Shown here: positions 16,189-25,503 of the stretch, in pieces
How positions within the stretch are numbered: position 1 is the first letter of the stretch
Layout: each line of letters begins with the position of its first letter
Origin: Enterococcus pallens ATCC BAA-351
Lineage (GTDB): Bacteria; Bacillota; Bacilli; Lactobacillales; Enterococcaceae
DNA: 64,000 bases
NCBI RefSeq assembly: GCF_000407485.1
Contig: NZ_ASWD01000001.1
Coordinates: 1-64,000, forward strand
Direction of reading: 5' to 3'
Translations under genes and position numbers: made by a program
Notes under the pieces: model-generated
What the model saw: only the letters and a program-made list of their open reading frames with translations
What the model was told of the DNA's origin: nothing
Database searches by the model: none

Positions 16189-17953
16189 TAAAGACACCGA
16201 AATACCCTTAAAGGAGCAATGGGCGGTCATAAAGCGTTTGTTTAATTTTGCCAAACCATTTCAACGGATGTTTTTTTCGGCAATTGTCTTTGCTTTAATT
16301 TTGGCAATTATCAATGTGTTATTGCCTCGGATACTTCAAGTGTTTATCGACAATCATCTGAAAACAAACACCGCTACGCTGAATGTCTTGCTTTTTTTCT
16401 CAGTTCTGTATTTTATTGGCACACTAATCAAGGCAATTGTTTGGTTTTTTCAAAGCTATCTATATAATTATGCATCTTTGAAAACGTATCAGCATATCCG
16501 AATTAGACTGTTCGAAAAGCTGCATACACAAGGAATGAGCTATTTTGACCGAGTTCCAGCAGGCTCAATTGTCTCGCGTGTGACAAACGATACTGAAACA
16601 CTTTTTGAATTTTGGCAAGTATTCTTAATGTTGTTAACAGGTGTGTTCGCCATCCTCTCGTCCTTTTTAGCCATGTTTCAAATTGACCAGCAAATCGCCT
16701 TGACGAATCTGATCTATCTGCCACTGTTGCTTTTGATCATTGCCTACTATCAGAAATTCAGTTCAAAAATTTTTCGAAGGATGAGGGAACGGCTTAGTCA
16801 GTTAAATACAAAATTAAACGAAACGATTTCCGGTATGCAGATCGTTCAGCAATTCAAACAGGAGACACGTTTAATCAATGAATTTGAAGCTGTAAATGAC
16901 GCGTATTTAGAGACGCGTTTAGCAATGATTAAGATCAATTCAATTTTATTAGGACCGATTATTAATCTGCTGTATACGGTTGCGGTCGCAGCTTCACTAG
17001 CCTTTTTCGGTTTCAAGGCCAGCTTTGATCCCATCGAAATCGGACTCGTGTTTGTATTCACCAGTTATATTCAGGCCTTCTTTAGCCCAATGACCCAAAT
17101 GATGGACTTTCTTAGTACCTTTTCGGATGGGATCGTGGCTGGAAGTCGAATATTTGCTATTTTGGATAGTCAAGAATCGGAACCAAAGCAGCAGGTTACA
17201 GAAGAGAGGGAAATTAAAAAGGGCAAGATTGAATTTCGGAATGTTACATTTTCTTATGACGGCCAACATCCAGTATTAAATGATATCTCTTTTACAGTCA
17301 ATCCAGGTGAAACAATTGCAGTAGTCGGTCATACGGGAAGTGGGAAAAGCTCAATAATCAATCTGCTGATGCGCTTTTATGAATTTCAAGAAGGCACGAT
17401 TTTGATCGATGACCAAGACATCAGAAGCTTTCCACGTAAGGAGCTGCAAGGAAAAATTGGACTTGTTTTACAGGACGCATTTATGTTCTATGGCACGATT
17501 GAAGAAAATATTCGCTTGTTTAACCAGTCTATATCGGATCAAGAGGTTCTAGCAGCTGCAAAGTTTGTACAAATAGATCAATTTATTAAAAATTTGAGCA
17601 ACGGCTATCAGACAAAAGTTCTGGAAGGCGGCGCAGGGTTGTCTAGCGGACAAAAACAGCTAATTTCTTTTGCACGTACCATTGTCACTCAGCCGAAGAT
17701 TTTAGTATTAGACGAAGCTACTGCTACGATAGATTCTGAAACAGAACAACTGATTCAAGCAGGGTTACTAAAGATGCAGGAAGGGCGAACGACAGTTGCG
17801 ATTGCTCATAGATTATCCACCATCAAGCAGGCAGATAAAATACTTGTTTTAGATAAGGGAGTCATCGTCGAAAGGGGGAATCATGAAGACTTACTTGCTC
17901 TGGGGGGAATTTACGCAGATATGTATAAATTACAAATGAATAAGGATTTTTAA
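16178..17953 (+). CDS. ABC exporter half-transporter, subunit B, TTG start
   Basis: The TTG at 16178 lies 8-9 bases after AAGGAGAGG and overlaps the end of subunit A, giving 591 aa. The open frame upstream (from 16112) lies inside subunit A and lacks a ribosome site. Six membrane helices lie in about residues 20-310. The ATPase domain has Walker A GHTGSGKSS (about 384), signature LSSGQKQ (about 488, one Gly replaced by Ser) and Walker B ILVLDEATATID with the catalytic Glu retained. This complements subunit A, so the pair forms one functional and one degenerate ATP site. A weak hairpin (AGGCGATT/AATCGCCT, about 17961-17986) follows between the converging genes. Confidence 0.9.
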   Translation: METNKDTEIPLKEQWAVIKRLFNFAKPFQRMFFSAIVFALILAIINVLLPRILQVFIDNHLKTNTATLNVLLFFSVLYFIGTLIKAIVWFFQSYLYNYASLKTYQHIRIRLFEKLHTQGMSYFDRVPAGSIVSRVTNDTETLFEFWQVFLMLLTGVFAILSSFLAMFQIDQQIALTNLIYLPLLLLIIAYYQKFSSKIFRRMRERLSQLNTKLNETISGMQIVQQFKQETRLINEFEAVNDAYLETRLAMIKINSILLGPIINLLYTVAVAASLAFFGFKASFDPIEIGLVFVFTSYIQAFFSPMTQMMDFLSTFSDGIVAGSRIFAILDSQESEPKQQVTEEREIKKGKIEFRNVTFSYDGQHPVLNDISFTVNPGETIAVVGHTGSGKSSIINLLMRFYEFQEGTILIDDQDIRSFPRKELQGKIGLVLQDAFMFYGTIEENIRLFNQSISDQEVLAAAKFVQIDQFIKNLSNGYQTKVLEGGAGLSSGQKQLISFARTIVTQPKILVLDEATATIDSETEQLIQAGLLKMQEGRTTVAIAHRLSTIKQADKILVLDKGVIVERGNHEDLLALGGIYADMYKLQMNKDF

Positions 17954-18028
17954 CTAGCCGAAGGCGATTTCTATTTGGAATCGCCTCTCGTCTTTATCAA
18001 AAATTACCTAAAAAAAGCACTCAGCTAC

Positions 18029-19498
18029 TTAACCGGATAATTTCTTCAGAGTGATTCTGGCTTTGGGGATCATAAACCAGAAAATAGTTTCACCATCCTG
18101 TGATTCGGCACCATAAGGAATAGCATGGGCATTCAAAATCGTACTGACAATGGCAAGACCGATCCCCGTTCCTTCTTTATGGCCACCTTGATGCTGGACT
18201 CGTTGGTATCTTTCCCATATTTGATTTAATTGATCCGGCGGAATTGGGTCGCCAGGGTTGGCGATTGAAACTTTGACGCCTTCTTTATCGTAGGTAATTG
18301 TTACCAGGATTGTTTGCAAATTTTTCGTATGATTAATGGCATTGTTTAACAGGTTACGCATGACTTGTCCAATTTTTAAGCCATCGATTTCTGCAACAAT
18401 TTCAGTGGAGAAGCTTTGTAATTCGACAGCAATATCGTACTGTGCAGCGATACCTTTTCCATATTCAGAAGCTGATTCGACTAGGCTATATAAGTTTATT
18501 TGATCGATATTGAGTTTTGAATAGCCTGCCTGCAGCTGAGAATAATCCATGATGTCATCAACCATGGTGCTCATTCTATTAGATTCACGTATTACAAGAT
18601 CTAAGTTCTTTTTTCGTGTAGTACGATCATCCCCAGTAACGTCTCTGATCATTTCAGCATACCCAGTAATGAGAGCAAGAGGAGAACGTAATTCATGGGA
18701 AACGTTAGCAATCACTTCTTTTCTAAGGATTTCTAGCCGTTGCAGCTCCATACCTAATTGTGCTACTGAATCAGATAATCTACCCAATTCATCGTTTCGG
18801 TGAATGTCTGGAGTGGCTGAGAAATTACCGCGGGTTAAATCTGCTACGGTTTCTTCAATCTTCAAGATAGGCTTAGAAAAATGTTTTGCCAAAATGAATG
18901 AAATGAGTGAAGCCACTAAAGTTAAAAGGATACTTAGAATAAACAATTGGTGTCGATTTATTGAGAGCATTGTATCAATTTGCGTCAGTACATTATATAA
19001 CATGATTGAAGCTGGTTTCTCTTGATAGGTTGTTGGTATTGCCATCGCAATAGCCGTTGTATCTACAAAGGGTTGAATATCCTTGAAGGTTTCTCCAGTT
19101 TGGGCAACTTGATAATTTTTGAGAAGCCATGAATAGTCAGCTTCTAAGTTTTGGGTATCGGCCAGCCGCCCGCTATTGTAGGCGTATAAAACATGCCCTT
19201 CTGAATCTACCAGCATAACCAGGCCTACAACAGTCTTACTCAAGAAGTGCAGGGGGTTATCATTTCTAACAGCGTCTATATTTGGAATTTTTCCTACTTG
19301 ATATGCATTTTCCTGTACTCTTACGTACATATCTTCCATCGTAGCATTCAAGTAATTTGGTTCAAAAAGCTTTATTTGAACGACCCAAAGAAAGGCAATT
19401 ACCAGCACAACTAAAATCATGTTGCCAGCCCATAGGCGCAATAAAAGTTTGCTTTTTAAATAACCACTGAGTATCTTCCTGAATTTTTTGATCAACAT
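18029..19498 (-). CDS. Membrane sensor histidine kinase
   Basis: A 489-aa kinase. The ATG at 19498 has GAGGTG just ahead and is preferred to the ATG at 19510. It has an N-terminal helix (about 25-45), an extracytoplasmic sensor region (45-185), a second helix, a HAMP domain, HisKA with VSHELRSPLALITGY (phospho-His in SHELR), and a HATPase with N-box NLLNNAINHT and GTGIGLAI. It pairs best with the response regulator at 13674, the only other two-component gene in the window; the two are separated by the ABC exporter and lie on opposite strands. Sensor domain ligand unknown. Confidence 0.9.
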   Translation of the reverse strand: MLIKKFRKILSGYLKSKLLLRLWAGNMILVVLVIAFLWVVQIKLFEPNYLNATMEDMYVRVQENAYQVGKIPNIDAVRNDNPLHFLSKTVVGLVMLVDSEGHVLYAYNSGRLADTQNLEADYSWLLKNYQVAQTGETFKDIQPFVDTTAIAMAIPTTYQEKPASIMLYNVLTQIDTMLSINRHQLFILSILLTLVASLISFILAKHFSKPILKIEETVADLTRGNFSATPDIHRNDELGRLSDSVAQLGMELQRLEILRKEVIANVSHELRSPLALITGYAEMIRDVTGDDRTTRKKNLDLVIRESNRMSTMVDDIMDYSQLQAGYSKLNIDQINLYSLVESASEYGKGIAAQYDIAVELQSFSTEIVAEIDGLKIGQVMRNLLNNAINHTKNLQTILVTITYDKEGVKVSIANPGDPIPPDQLNQIWERYQRVQHQGGHKEGTGIGLAIVSTILNAHAIPYGAESQDGETIFWFMIPKARITLKKLSG

Positions 19499-19675
19499 TT
19501 TGCACCTCATATATTAATGATTAGATTACTTTTATGTTCACGGGAGAGTATATCATATTTGAGTATATCTAACGTATCTGTTTTTAATAATTAACCAACA
19601 ACTGAATATTTGTACACAAATCTATCACAAATGGGGCATAACATAGAAGTATAAAAATAATTAAGAGGTGCTGGA

Positions 19676-21079
19676 ATGAACTATTTTGAGATAGTTAGCT
19701 CTTTAAGAAAATCAAGAAAAAACATTCATCGAACAAAAATTGAGCTGCAACAAATGCAAGAGCAAAAGTTTAGAGAAATTGCGAATTATGCCTATCATTA
19801 TTCTGCTTACTATCGAAGAGTCTTTCAACAAGCTGGCATATATGATCGGAATCTATTCACCAAACCAATTTCTGATTTTCCTAAATTAAATAAAGAAGAA
19901 TTCCTGAAAAATTTCGATGATATTGTTACCAGTAACGATCTGTCGATGGATTCACTTAGAGCGTTTGATGGCTTAGAATTGAGGAAAGATAAAAAGTATC
20001 AGGACAACTATCATCTTGTTCATTCTTCAGGAAGTACGGGGAAACCAATGTACTTTGTCTACGATGAGAATGCTTGGAATCAGATGCTTATAGGGATTAT
20101 CCGAGCAGCTTTATGGGATATGAGCGAGCTGGAAATTATTCGTCTTCTGCTTAAAGGGCCCAAAATTGCTTATATAGCTGCTACTGACGGGCGTTATGGA
20201 GGTGCAATGGCTGTGAGTGGTGGCGTAAAATCTCTAAAAGGAAAACAACTTTTTTTAGATATCAAAACACCATTAAGTGAATGGATTAGGGAAATTGAAG
20301 CTTTTAAACCGAATGTAATCATAGGATATCCTTCCGCCATAAAAATAGTAGCAGATCTTGTAGCAAAAGGAGAAACTCAAGTCAATGTTTCAAGAGTGAT
20401 TTCCTGTGGTGAACCACTAAATATCAATTTAAGACGATATTTTTCAGAGGTATTTTGTGCAAAAATTATCAATATTTATGGAGCTAGTGAATCACTTGCA
20501 TTGGGGGTTGAAACAGATGAATCCGATGGCATGTATCTATTTGACGACTTAAATTATATTGAAGTTCAAGATGGAGAGATGTATTTAACCTCCCTATATA
20601 ATTATACGCAACCGTTAATTCGATATAAAATTACTGATCAGCTGACACTAAAAAAAGTTGATCAGGGCTTTTCAAAAGCGGAAATTCTTTTGAGTAGAAA
20701 TGAGGACTTGCTGTGGTTCGAGAAGTCTGATGGCATTGAAGATTTTATTCATCCGCTGGCAATTGAAGGCTTTTGTATTGAAGCTATGCTTGATTATCAG
20801 TTTGTTCAGGATAGCAATCGCAGCTTTACGATTTTGGTAGAATCAGCCCTTGGCGCTGACCACGATAGGATTCGCTCAGAGTTTCGTATGGCTATGCAGG
20901 AAATTTTGGATGAAAAAAAGCTTAGTAACGTGAAGTTTGCCATTAAGTTTGTAGATAGGATTGAACCTAACTTAATAAGCGGGAAAAAACAACTGATTCA
21001 AAAAGAATATAATTTGCTTTCAGTTGAGCCTGAATTTAGTCAATCCTTTCATGCTGAAGACAGAGTATATTCAAAATAA
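19676..21079 (+). CDS. PaaK/CapK-like adenylate-forming enzyme
   Basis: A 467-aa protein of the phenylacetate-CoA ligase/coenzyme F390 synthetase-like branch of the ANL superfamily. The phosphate-binding loop is HSSGSTGKPMYF (about 121-132), the adenine-binding motif INIYGASES (about 262-270), and a YTQPLIRYKITD stretch corresponds to the RY.(T/I).D hinge. Full-length CoA ligases are usually around 430-450 aa. Its carboxylate substrate is unknown. It is divergent from the kinase gene (165-base gap), and a MalY-like lyase lies 190 bases downstream, but the gap argues against a tight operon. GAGGTG precedes the ATG. Confidence 0.82.
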   Translation: MNYFEIVSSLRKSRKNIHRTKIELQQMQEQKFREIANYAYHYSAYYRRVFQQAGIYDRNLFTKPISDFPKLNKEEFLKNFDDIVTSNDLSMDSLRAFDGLELRKDKKYQDNYHLVHSSGSTGKPMYFVYDENAWNQMLIGIIRAALWDMSELEIIRLLLKGPKIAYIAATDGRYGGAMAVSGGVKSLKGKQLFLDIKTPLSEWIREIEAFKPNVIIGYPSAIKIVADLVAKGETQVNVSRVISCGEPLNINLRRYFSEVFCAKIINIYGASESLALGVETDESDGMYLFDDLNYIEVQDGEMYLTSLYNYTQPLIRYKITDQLTLKKVDQGFSKAEILLSRNEDLLWFEKSDGIEDFIHPLAIEGFCIEAMLDYQFVQDSNRSFTILVESALGADHDRIRSEFRMAMQEILDEKKLSNVKFAIKFVDRIEPNLISGKKQLIQKEYNLLSVEPEFSQSFHAEDRVYSK

Positions 21080-21269
21080 ATTACTGATGAATGGATACCG
21101 TGGTTTAAAAATGCGGGCACGAAGTACTAAATTAGCTGGTAGTGTTGAATGAGCAAGGAATAAGTAATGCCTCGGTAATGAAAATAATTGCCGACTCGAT
21201 AGACCTTCAAAATGGTAACAATAGTGCTTACTTATGAATAAAATAAACAGAGAATAGAGAGGCGTTAAC

Positions 21270-22436
21270 ATGAGTATTTTTGATCAAGAAACCAATCGAT
21301 TTGAATCCTACTCCTATAAATGGGAGGTGTCTGAAGACGAATTACCAATGTGGGTGGCGGATATGGATTTTAAAACGGCTCCTGCTATCATAGAAGCCTT
21401 AAAGCTTCGAACGCAGCATGGAATTTTTGGCTACAATGTAGTTCCCCAAGAGTTCAATCGTTCAATCACGACTTGGTGGAAAAAGAGACATGATTTAATG
21501 TTAGACGAAGAATGGATACTCTATTGTACGGGAGTAGTTCCAGCTATTTCTTCTATAGTAAGAAAGCTGACTAGGGTAGGAGACAATATTGTCGTTTTGT
21601 CACCAGTTTACAATATATTTTATAATTCAATTGTAAACAATCATCGAAAAGTACTCTCTAGTGATTTGGTATATACTCAAGGAAATTACGAAATCGATTA
21701 TCTTGATCTTGAAGAAAAACTGTCGGACGTTAACACGTCAATGCTAATCTTTTGTAATCCTCACAACCCGATTGGGAAGATTTGGGACAAAAAGACTCTT
21801 GAGAAGGTTGGAGAATTATGTGTAAAACACGATGTCCTAATTATTAGTGATGAGATTCATTGTGATCTTACTTTTCCCTCAGAACACTATACCCCATTTT
21901 TAGCTGTTTCTGATACCATTTCAGAAAAGCTTATTATGTGCTGCGCGCCTACGAAAGCCTTTAATATTGCTGGGTTACAGACTTCAGCGATCGTAGTAAA
22001 AAATGAAAAACTTCGAAAATTGGTTGAACGTGGAATAAATACCGACGAAGTGGCAGAGCCAAACAGCTTTGCTATTCAAGCAGCTATTGCTGCCTTTGAA
22101 AGTGGCGAAGGATGGCTGCAAGAATTAAACCGCTACTTGTATGAGAATCGATTATATATTGAAAGTTTTATCAACGAACATTTACCTGAATTACGCTTGA
22201 TAGAAAGCCATGCTACCTATTTAGCATGGATCGATTGTTCAAAGTTAGCTAAAGATGCAGCAAAATTATGTCAGTTTATTCGTGAAAAAACTGGGCTATA
22301 TCTAACATCCGGGGAAGTTTTTGGCTCAAATGGCCAAGCTTTTATTCGCTTAAATTATGCAACCAATCTAACTCGTGTAAAAGATGGAATGAATCGATTG
22401 TTGAAAGGGATAGAATTGTATAAGGCAGAAGGATGA
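21270..22436 (+). CDS. MalY/PatB-family pyridoxal-phosphate C-S lyase or aminotransferase
   Basis: A 388-aa fold-type I PLP enzyme of the MalY/PatB subgroup: N-terminal MWVADMDFKTAPAIIEAL, FCNPHNPIGKIW, ISDEIHCDL, and the PLP lysine in CAPTKAFNIAGLQTSA (about residue 229), then FIRLNYAT with the carboxylate-binding Arg. MalY/PatB enzymes release pyruvate, ammonia and thiol from cystathionine or cysteine conjugates. AGAGAGG precedes the ATG. The MerR regulator begins 78 bases downstream on the same strand. A role in sulfur amino acid use would fit the cystine-type ABC importer at 37.6 kb, but that link is inferred. Confidence 0.88.
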   Translation: MSIFDQETNRFESYSYKWEVSEDELPMWVADMDFKTAPAIIEALKLRTQHGIFGYNVVPQEFNRSITTWWKKRHDLMLDEEWILYCTGVVPAISSIVRKLTRVGDNIVVLSPVYNIFYNSIVNNHRKVLSSDLVYTQGNYEIDYLDLEEKLSDVNTSMLIFCNPHNPIGKIWDKKTLEKVGELCVKHDVLIISDEIHCDLTFPSEHYTPFLAVSDTISEKLIMCCAPTKAFNIAGLQTSAIVVKNEKLRKLVERGINTDEVAEPNSFAIQAAIAAFESGEGWLQELNRYLYENRLYIESFINEHLPELRLIESHATYLAWIDCSKLAKDAAKLCQFIREKTGLYLTSGEVFGSNGQAFIRLNYATNLTRVKDGMNRLLKGIELYKAEG

Positions 22437-22514
22437 TTAATACTGTTGATGAACATAGTTCGTGATTTGGAAACATGCTATACTACATTTAGAGAAAGAG
22501 TTTGAGGTGATAAA

Positions 22515-22904
22515 ATGAATATTTCAGAAGCAGCAAAACTGATGAACGTCACAGCGGTCACTTTGAGATATTACGAACGGGTAGGTCTTATTCCTCCGGT
22601 AACAAGAAAAAATGGCGGGGTAAGAGATTTCCAGCAAGAAGACTTAAATTGGATAGAATTTATTAAATGTATGAGAAGTGCGGGGCTTTCAGTCGAATCA
22701 TTGATCGAATACACCTCATTGTATCAGCAAGGAGATCCTACACTGGAGGAACGGAAAAAATTATTGCAGGAAGAACGGAATCAATTGGTAGCCAAATACA
22801 ACGAGATTGGTGAGACGATTAAGCGTTTAGATTGTAAAATTGAAGATTATGAAAACGGCAAATTTCAGGAAGCAGAAAAACGGCTTCCTGATTGGACAGC
22901 ATAA
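22515..22904 (+). CDS. MerR-family regulator 1
   Basis: A 129-aa regulator: helix-turn-helix MNISEAAKLMNVTAVTLRYY, the characteristic ERVGLIPP and wing (residues 1-70), then a C-terminal dimerisation coiled coil (LEERKKLLQEERNQLVAKYN...). There is no cysteine cluster or large effector domain, so it belongs to the short stress-type MerR group. It is clearly related to regulator 3 at 35746 (LRYYER.G.IP, DL.WI.F...M..AGL..ESLI.Y..L..QG). A likely operator for this type (dyad in a 19-bp promoter) lies at 22989-23019 ahead of the broken SDR gene. Its own promoter appears to be a normal one with TATACT near 22479. Confidence 0.92.
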   Translation: MNISEAAKLMNVTAVTLRYYERVGLIPPVTRKNGGVRDFQQEDLNWIEFIKCMRSAGLSVESLIEYTSLYQQGDPTLEERKKLLQEERNQLVAKYNEIGETIKRLDCKIEDYENGKFQEAEKRLPDWTA

Positions 22905-22914
22905 TAACATCGTA

Positions 22915-22952
22915 CTCACAAACCTTAAAATTCTGGTTTGTGAGTTTTTTTG
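22915..22952 (+). terminator. Terminator after MerR regulator 1
   Basis: CTCACAAACC (22915-22924) pairs with GGTTTGTGAG (22935-22944), followed by TTTTTTTG. Confidence 0.93.
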
Positions 22953-22988
22953 TTTTTCGCTAGAAGGAAAAAAAGATGAGATTTCCTG

Positions 22989-23019
22989 TTGACTTGATGT
23001 TAAGGTTAAGTGCTAAAGT
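22989..23019 (+). promoter_or_regulatory. MerR-type promoter of the SDR pseudogene
   Basis: TTGACT, a 19-bp spacer, TAAAGT, with the dyad CTTGATGTTAAGGTTAAG overlapping the spacer. The long spacer is the mark of promoters that MerR proteins activate by DNA untwisting. Confidence 0.8.
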
Positions 23020-23093
23020 TAGTTTATCAGATAGCATTATTTCGAAACAGCACTGATGAATGAGCACAATTTTGACGGAAGGGTGAATCTAGT

Positions 23094-23861
23094 ATGGATA
23101 AATTTATGCTCGAGGGCAAAGTTGCAGTAATTACTGGAGCCAGCTATGGAATGGGAAGAACAATTGCAGAACTGTTTACCTATGAGGGCTCCCTGTTGTT
23201 TTAACGGTACTTGGCAAAGATAAGCTATGAAGTAGTTAATGGCTTTCGAGCTAAAGGACAACAAGCCATTGGGATAGTGGCTGATATCGGTTCAACGGAA
23301 GATACTAAGCGAGTTTTTGCACAAACAGTCGAAGAGTTTGGTGATTTAGACATCTTGATAAATAACGCTGGTTTAGGTGAACAAACGATGATTGATGAGA
23401 CTGATGATGAATGGATGCAGCATGTTATGAACATCAATCTAGCTGGGCCTATGCGTTATATTCGGGAAGCGCTCCCGTACTTTTTGCCAAAAAACGACGG
23501 TGTCATCATCAATGTATCTTCGGTAAATGGTGAACGTCCGATCTGTGGAGCTACGTATACAGCGACCAAAGGAGCCTTAAACACGTTGACGAAAAATGTC
23601 GCAATTCGCCTGTCTAATACGGATATTCGGTGTAATGCTATTGCGCCGGGAGCTACATTGACGCCTGCACATTATGCCAACAAAGCTGGTGAACAGCCTG
23701 GTGGAGATAAAATGTTGGAATTTGGAAGCAAGTATTGTAATTGGAATCTCCCTGAAACAGAACCAATTGATCAGGCCTATGCTTGTTTATATTTAGCAAG
23801 TAAAATGGGGCGGCGGGTAAAAGGTCAAGTTTTACAAGTTTGTAACGGAGCCTTTTTATAA
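23094..23861 (+). pseudogene. Short-chain dehydrogenase/reductase, frameshifted
   Basis: The first segment starts at ATG 23094 and has the NAD(P)-binding motif TGASYGMG, but reaches a stop at 23202-23204. Around 23180-23235 the expected SDR sequence (VVLTVLGKDKL) is read in another frame, and from about 23211 the original frame resumes with KGQQAIGIVADI, NNAG, the catalytic YTATKGA and PG motifs to the stop at 23861. So there are two opposite frameshifts within roughly 50 bases, and no single frame spans the Rossmann domain. Otherwise complete (about 255 aa expected). Recent inactivation or a sequence error; a functional product is unlikely unless reads correct it. Confidence 0.75.
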
Positions 23862-23955
23862 ATAACAACTATCTTTTTTTTAGGATGGATATTCCCATGG
23901 AAACTGAAGAATGAAGTTTGTGAAAACTAAATAAAAAATTTTTTGTGTAAAAGGA

Positions 23956-24069
23956 TTGACAGCGTTTTTTTACCGTGGTAGTATTCTATTCAAATAGAAA
24001 AACGGATTGTTACTCTCGCGGAGGCATTACCAAAAAGTTGTCAACTTTTGGTGTCTCTGCGTTTTTTTT
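23956..24069 (+). promoter_or_regulatory. Promoter plus RAT antiterminator and terminator upstream of the PTS genes
   Basis: TTGACA (23956) and TAGTAT (23979) with a 17-bp spacer form a promoter. The leader carries GGATTGTTACTCTCGCGGAG (from 24004), the ribonucleic antiterminator sequence bound by LicT/SacY proteins, overlapping a terminator hairpin (ACCAAAA / TTTTGGT within 24018-24060) with an eight-T tail. Without active LicT, transcription stops before the EIIA gene at 24089. Confidence 0.88.
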
Positions 24070-24088
24070 ATGGAAAGGTGAGTAGGAT

Positions 24089-24568
24089 ATGTTTAATGTG
24101 TTTAAGAAAAAGGGGTCGATCTTGACGGCTCCAGTGACAGGTAAGGTAATTGCTTTAGAGAATGTACTGGATCAGGTATTTGCTCAAAAAATGATGGGGG
24201 ATGGTGTTGCCTTTCAATATGACGGATCAACAATCTTTTCCCCATGCGACGGAAAGGTAAAAATGATCGCTGAAACTAAGCATGCTATCGGAATAACGGA
24301 TAGTGCGGGTGCCGATATCCTCATCCATATTGGTTTGGATACAGTTGCCTTGAACGGTGAAGGCTTCACAGTGAATGTGTCCGTTGGTGATAAACTATCG
24401 AAGGGTCAGCCGATCATTTCGATTGACCGGGATTTGATGGAACAAAAGGAAATTGATTTAACTACGCCCATGATTATTACTAATGCCAATGAAGTGAATT
24501 CAGTTTCTATTCTAAATCAAGATGGAGAAGCAGTAAAAGGTCAAACTGAAGTGATTAAAATTGAGTAA
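24089..24568 (+). CDS. PTS sugar transporter EIIA, glucose-type
   Basis: A 159-aa cytoplasmic EIIA(Glc) domain protein: LTAPVTGKVIALENV, VFAQKMMGDGVAF, FSPCDGKV, and the phosphorylated histidine in DILIHIGLDTVALNGEGF (about residue 80). It passes phosphate from HPr to the EIIB domain of the transporter encoded at 25504. Having EIIA as a separate gene first in the operon, followed by the antiterminator and EIIBC, is less common than the fused EIIBCA. GGAAAGGTG precedes the ATG. Confidence 0.93.
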   Translation: MFNVFKKKGSILTAPVTGKVIALENVLDQVFAQKMMGDGVAFQYDGSTIFSPCDGKVKMIAETKHAIGITDSAGADILIHIGLDTVALNGEGFTVNVSVGDKLSKGQPIISIDRDLMEQKEIDLTTPMIITNANEVNSVSILNQDGEAVKGQTEVIKIE

Positions 24569-24584
24569 GAAATGAGGTCCGACA

Positions 24585-25415
24585 ATGAAGGTCATAAAAA
24601 AAATTAATAACAATGTGGCGCTTTGTCTGGATAATAATAACCGTGAACTGATGGCTATTGGGGCAGGTATTGGATTTCCAAAGGTTCCATACGAGTTAAC
24701 GGATTTAAAGAAGATTGAACGAACGTTTTATGGTGTAAATTCAAGGTATATCCAACTGATTAATGAAATTCCTGAGGATATTATCATTCTTACGGCAAAT
24801 GTCCTTGATTATGCTTCAATGATGGTCGAATACGAGCTGCCTTCTAATTTGGTTTTTACGCTGGCTGATCATATCAATTTTGCGATAGAAAGACACAATA
24901 AACAAATGCCAGTAAAGCTGTCTATTTATCATGATGTGAGGCATTTGCATAAGTTAGAGGTGAAAATTGGCGAGTACGCACTTGATTTAATTCATGTAAA
25001 ACTTGGGATAAAGCTATTTCCTGATGAAGCGCTGGGGATAGCGATGCATCTAATAAATTGTTATCCTTCCCAGACGAAAGATAATCTGAAGGAATATCAT
25101 GTCATTGAAGACATCACGAAAATCATTGAGGAAGATTTCAATATTTCTATAGATCGAACAAGTACAAGCTATGCAAGATTTATTTCACATATGCAATATT
25201 TTCTTAGAAGAGAGAGCAGTGGCGATAATCGCAACACTGAAAACTTGAAAATATTAGACTCAGTGAAAAAAGAATATCCCAAATCCTATGATTCTGCTAA
25301 AGAAATTATCCGTTTTATCAAGCAAAGATATGGATGGGAACCAAATTCTGAAGAACTACTTTACATTATGTTACACATTAATCGATTATGCTCGCGAGAG
25401 GATTGTTACCATTAG
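24585..25415 (+). CDS. licT: BglG/LicT-family transcription antiterminator
   Basis: A 276-aa RNA-binding antiterminator. The N-terminal CAT domain (1-55) begins MKVIKKINNNVALCLDNNN and includes GAGIGFPK. Two PTS regulation domains follow: PRD1 (about 65-170, His in LADHINFAIERH and YHDVRHLHKLE) and PRD2 (about 175-276, with FISHMQYF and MLHINRL). Phosphorylation of these histidines by HPr and by the PTS permease would set its activity. It should bind both RAT elements in this operon (24004 and 25399), so its expression is autoregulated. 16 bases separate it from the EIIA gene. Confidence 0.93.
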   Translation: MKVIKKINNNVALCLDNNNRELMAIGAGIGFPKVPYELTDLKKIERTFYGVNSRYIQLINEIPEDIIILTANVLDYASMMVEYELPSNLVFTLADHINFAIERHNKQMPVKLSIYHDVRHLHKLEVKIGEYALDLIHVKLGIKLFPDEALGIAMHLINCYPSQTKDNLKEYHVIEDITKIIEEDFNISIDRTSTSYARFISHMQYFLRRESSGDNRNTENLKILDSVKKEYPKSYDSAKEIIRFIKQRYGWEPNSEELLYIMLHINRLCSREDCYH

Positions 25416-25470
25416 GGCATTACCTCCGCAAAAGACTCGACTTAGTCGGGCTCTTTTGCGGAGGTTTTTT
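25397..25470 (+). promoter_or_regulatory. Second RAT antiterminator and terminator, between licT and EIIBC
   Basis: AGGATTGTTACCATTAGGGC (from 25399) resembles the first RAT and overlaps the end of licT. It runs into a strong terminator, ACCTCCGCAAAAGA paired with TCTTTTGCGGAGGT (25421-25465), with a T-run. LicT is thus needed a second time for the permease gene. Confidence 0.88.
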
Positions 25471-25503
25471 TATACAACATATTTAGAAAAGGAGTAGAAA
25501 AAA

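Noticed and set aside
24003-24069. Riboswitch upstream of the EIIA gene
   Set aside because: The GGATTGTTACT motif overlapping a terminator and the adjacent licT gene identify a LicT-type antiterminator.
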